This document shows positions 6,464 through 8,095 of a stretch of DNA of 8,095 nucleotides, piece after piece; position 1 is the first letter of the stretch, and each line of letters opens with the position of its first letter. The notes below the pieces were generated by a model that had not been told where the DNA came from, made no database searches, and saw only the letters and a program-made list of their open reading frames with translations. The position numbers and the translations under genes were made by a program. The stretch comes from Thermoplasmatota archaeon (GTDB taxonomy: Archaea; Thermoplasmatota; Penumbrarchaeia; Penumbrarchaeales; Penumbrarchaeaceae): contig JAUVLN010000086.1 of assembly GCA_030600725.1 (NCBI GenBank), forward strand, positions 1 through 8,095. Reading direction: 5' to 3'.

Positions 6464-7534
6464 TTGGACATCAAGCTGTTCGACTACGACCTCCCACGGG
6501 AGATGATCGCCCAGGAGAAGTCAGATCCCAGAGATGATTCCCGTCTGTTCATGATCGACATGTCATCATCCAACGCCGTTCATTCCCATTACAGGTTCCG
6601 CGACCTGCCGGACCTGATGGATGAGGGGGACCTTCTCGTGTTGAACAGGTCAAGGGTGATCCCCGCGAGGATAGAGGTCACCAAGGAGACCGGCGGCAAA
6701 GGGGAGGTACTGCTGCTAAGGATGGCAGGTGAGAAAACGTGGGACGCACTGGTTGGAGGCAGGAGGATCGGTACCGGAGACCGGTTGACCACTGCTGATC
6801 CAGCTGTTTCAGTAGTTGTCAGGGAGCGCCTCAACGAGGGTAAATGCAAGGTGGTTCTGGAGGATAATGGTGTGCCTCTTTCCCATACCGAAGCTCTTGA
6901 ATGGCTGAGATCGTGGGGTTTGATGCCCACACCTCCATACATCAAAAGGCTTCTGGAGGACCCCGAGGAGTATCAGACCGTCTACGGGCGGGTGGAGGGG
7001 TCCGTTGCAGCACCGACGGCAGGCCTTCATTTCACGGATGAGCTTTTGGAGAACCTCAAAAGGAAGGGCGTGATCATCAGATACGTGGTCCTCCACGTCG
7101 GGCTTGGAACCTTTTCCCCTGTCAAGGTGAACGACGTTACAGAACATATCATGGAGGAGGAGGAGTTCCTCATTCCAGCTGATACGATCGGATCTATCCG
7201 TGAGGCAGTTGAGAAAACGAAATCGGATGGGAAGGGCCGGATCTGGGCGGTTGGTACCACCGTGATGAGAACATTGGAGACGGGATTCGACCGTGATGGC
7301 AACTGTGTCAAGGAGACGGGTTCCAGCGGGCTCTTCATAACGCCCGGCTACGATTTCAAACTGCCCTACAAGGGCTTCATCACCAATTTCCACCTACCCA
7401 GGTCCACCCCCCTCATGCTCGCTTCCGCTTTTCACGATAGGAAAGGGATCCTCAATGCATACGAGGAGGCGAAGGAGAAGGGATACGGGTTCTATTCGCT
7501 GGGGGATTCAATGATGATCAGGAGGAGGAGATGA
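6464..7534 (+). CDS. queA: S-adenosylmethionine:tRNA ribosyltransferase-isomerase QueA
   Basis: The product has 356 residues, a normal QueA length. QueA moves the ribosyl part of S-adenosylmethionine onto preQ1 already inserted in tRNA, giving epoxyqueuosine; it acts in the cytoplasm. Family hallmarks are all present: NRSRVIPAR (61-69), GSVAAPTAGLHFT (179-191), LHVGLGTFSPV (210-220), TTVMRTLE (265-272), LFITPGY (290-296), NFHLPRSTPLMLASAF (308-323) and FYSLGDSMMI (343-352). The start is TTG: no ATG or GTG is available in frame before the upstream stop at 6431, GGTGG (6455-6459) lies four bases upstream, and MDIKLFDYDLP aligns with the usual QueA N-terminus. The stop overlaps the start of the transglycosylase gene, so the two are one operon. 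QueA is a bacterial queuosine enzyme, and finding it in an apparently archaeal setting suggests transfer or an unusual tRNA modification. Confidence 0.95.
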   Translation: MDIKLFDYDLPREMIAQEKSDPRDDSRLFMIDMSSSNAVHSHYRFRDLPDLMDEGDLLVLNRSRVIPARIEVTKETGGKGEVLLLRMAGEKTWDALVGGRRIGTGDRLTTADPAVSVVVRERLNEGKCKVVLEDNGVPLSHTEALEWLRSWGLMPTPPYIKRLLEDPEEYQTVYGRVEGSVAAPTAGLHFTDELLENLKRKGVIIRYVVLHVGLGTFSPVKVNDVTEHIMEEEEFLIPADTIGSIREAVEKTKSDGKGRIWAVGTTVMRTLETGFDRDGNCVKETGSSGLFITPGYDFKLPYKGFITNFHLPRSTPLMLASAFHDRKGILNAYEEAKEKGYGFYSLGDSMMIRRRR

Positions 7535-8095
7535 TGGCGGACCATTTCAGGATCGATGGTGAGGTGAGGCATGCAAGGGCGGGAAGCCTGAGGCTTCCAC
7601 GGGGCGGAGAGGTGAGGACCCCCCTGTTCATGCCTGTCGCAACAAAGCTCTCGGTGAAGACCTTATCCTCGGAGGACCTGGCATCTACGGGTACGGAGGC
7701 GGTGATAACCAACGGTTTTCTCTCCTCGCTGGAGCCTGGTTCGGAGGTGATCCGATCGATGGGCGGGATGCACAGAATGATGGATTGGAGCGGGGGGATA
7801 TTCTCCGATTCGGGTGGGTTCCAGCTCATTCGAAAGGGTTTTGAGCCCAGGATAAAAGATGAGGGGGTCAAGTTGAGGTCCCCTTTCTCGGGAGAGCTCG
7901 TCCACATCACCCCGGAATCCGTTGTGGAGATGCACGTGAAACATGGTGTGGACGTAGGGATGATCCTGGATCACTGCCCGCCCCATGGGACCTCAGAAGG
8001 GGACCTGGCCCTCGCCACCGGGAGGACGAGGGGATGGGCAGAACGGTCGAAGAAGCGGATAGAAGGTGAAGGCCTGAGGGGGCTGCTTCCGATGG
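7531..8095 (+). CDS. tgt: tRNA-guanine transglycosylase, N-terminal part (3' end outside window)
   Basis: 188 codons are visible. The enzyme exchanges a guanine in tRNA for a 7-deazaguanine base. Motifs in order: TPLFMPVATKLSVKTL, TNGFLSSLEPG (N61), FSDSGGFQ (D93, F97), EGVKLRSPFSGE with ITPES, and MILDHCPP (D147, C149). With a constant offset of nine residues these match Zymomonas mobilis Tgt N70, D102, Y106, D156 and C158, so the fold is sound. SDSGGFQ, the 'EGV.lRSp.sGe...TPE' stretch and the cysteine after the aspartate are bacterial-like; archaeal enzymes typically read TDSGSFQ and LDIPTPP. The usual bacterial NTYHL reads NGFLS, and the residue between the aspartate and cysteine is His instead of Glu. 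The catalytic nucleophile (Z. mobilis D280) is beyond the window. ATG 7531 overlaps the queA stop as ATGA; ATG 7534 is an equally good start, and both follow the GGAGG run at 7521-7530. Confidence 0.9.
   Translation, partial: MMADHFRIDGEVRHARAGSLRLPRGGEVRTPLFMPVATKLSVKTLSSEDLASTGTEAVITNGFLSSLEPGSEVIRSMGGMHRMMDWSGGIFSDSGGFQLIRKGFEPRIKDEGVKLRSPFSGELVHITPESVVEMHVKHGVDVGMILDHCPPHGTSEGDLALATGRTRGWAERSKKRIEGEGLRGLLPM

Noticed and set aside
1..8095. CRISPR arrays, tRNA or rRNA genes, and insertion sequences
   Set aside because: I saw no regularly spaced direct repeats, no cloverleaf-like sequence, no rRNA-like stretch and no transposase motifs on either strand by eye.

Overview
The window reads as archaeal chromosome, most likely a Thermoplasmatota-type euryarchaeon. 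The evidence is TATA/BRE-like promoters (TTATAAATA before queA; CGAAA followed by an A/T-rich TATA before the redox gene), GGTG/GGAGG Shine-Dalgarno sites, frequent AGG/AGA and ATA codons, and a large secreted protein of Ig-like repeats with a C-terminal membrane anchor. The domain-level call is about 0.75 confident; the phylum is a guess.

Layout. (1) Bases 1-310 are AT-rich (about 42% G+C by hand count, against about 62% in one sampled stretch of the next gene). They hold the end of an unrecognised gene and a 37-codon ORF one base behind it. (2) 446-3460 (+) encodes a secreted, membrane-anchored protein of 1004 residues: signal peptide, thioredoxin-like domain with CPYC, five Ig/FN3-like repeats, one transmembrane helix and a Pro/Gln-rich cytoplasmic tail. 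(3) A perfect 10-bp hairpin at 3479-3502 serves as a bidirectional terminator between convergent genes. (4) 3515-6226 (-) encodes a 903-residue DsbD/CcdA-like trans-membrane electron-transfer protein. It carries an N-terminal thioredoxin-like domain (CSSC), an Ig-like domain with CX5C, two TM helices, a TlpA/ResA-like thioredoxin (CSAC) and a six-helix CcdA domain. (5) 6227-6463 is a divergent promoter region with two inverted repeats, each enclosing a TATA-like element. (6) 6464-7534 (+) is queA. (7) 7531-8095 (+) is the start of a tRNA-guanine transglycosylase gene, overlapping queA and cut by the window end.

How they fit. The convergent pair looks like an extracytoplasmic thiol-redox module: the CcdA fusion would carry electrons out across the membrane, and the surface protein next to it has a thioredoxin-like domain that could be a client or partner. 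QueA and the transglycosylase form a translationally coupled queuosine-type tRNA modification operon. QueA acts on preQ1-tRNA in bacteria, whereas archaea normally make archaeosine from preQ0, so the pair is unusual if the host is an archaeon. The most notable items are the four-pair cysteine relay in one polypeptide, the queA-tgt operon in an archaeal context, and the operator-like dyad around the queA TATA box.
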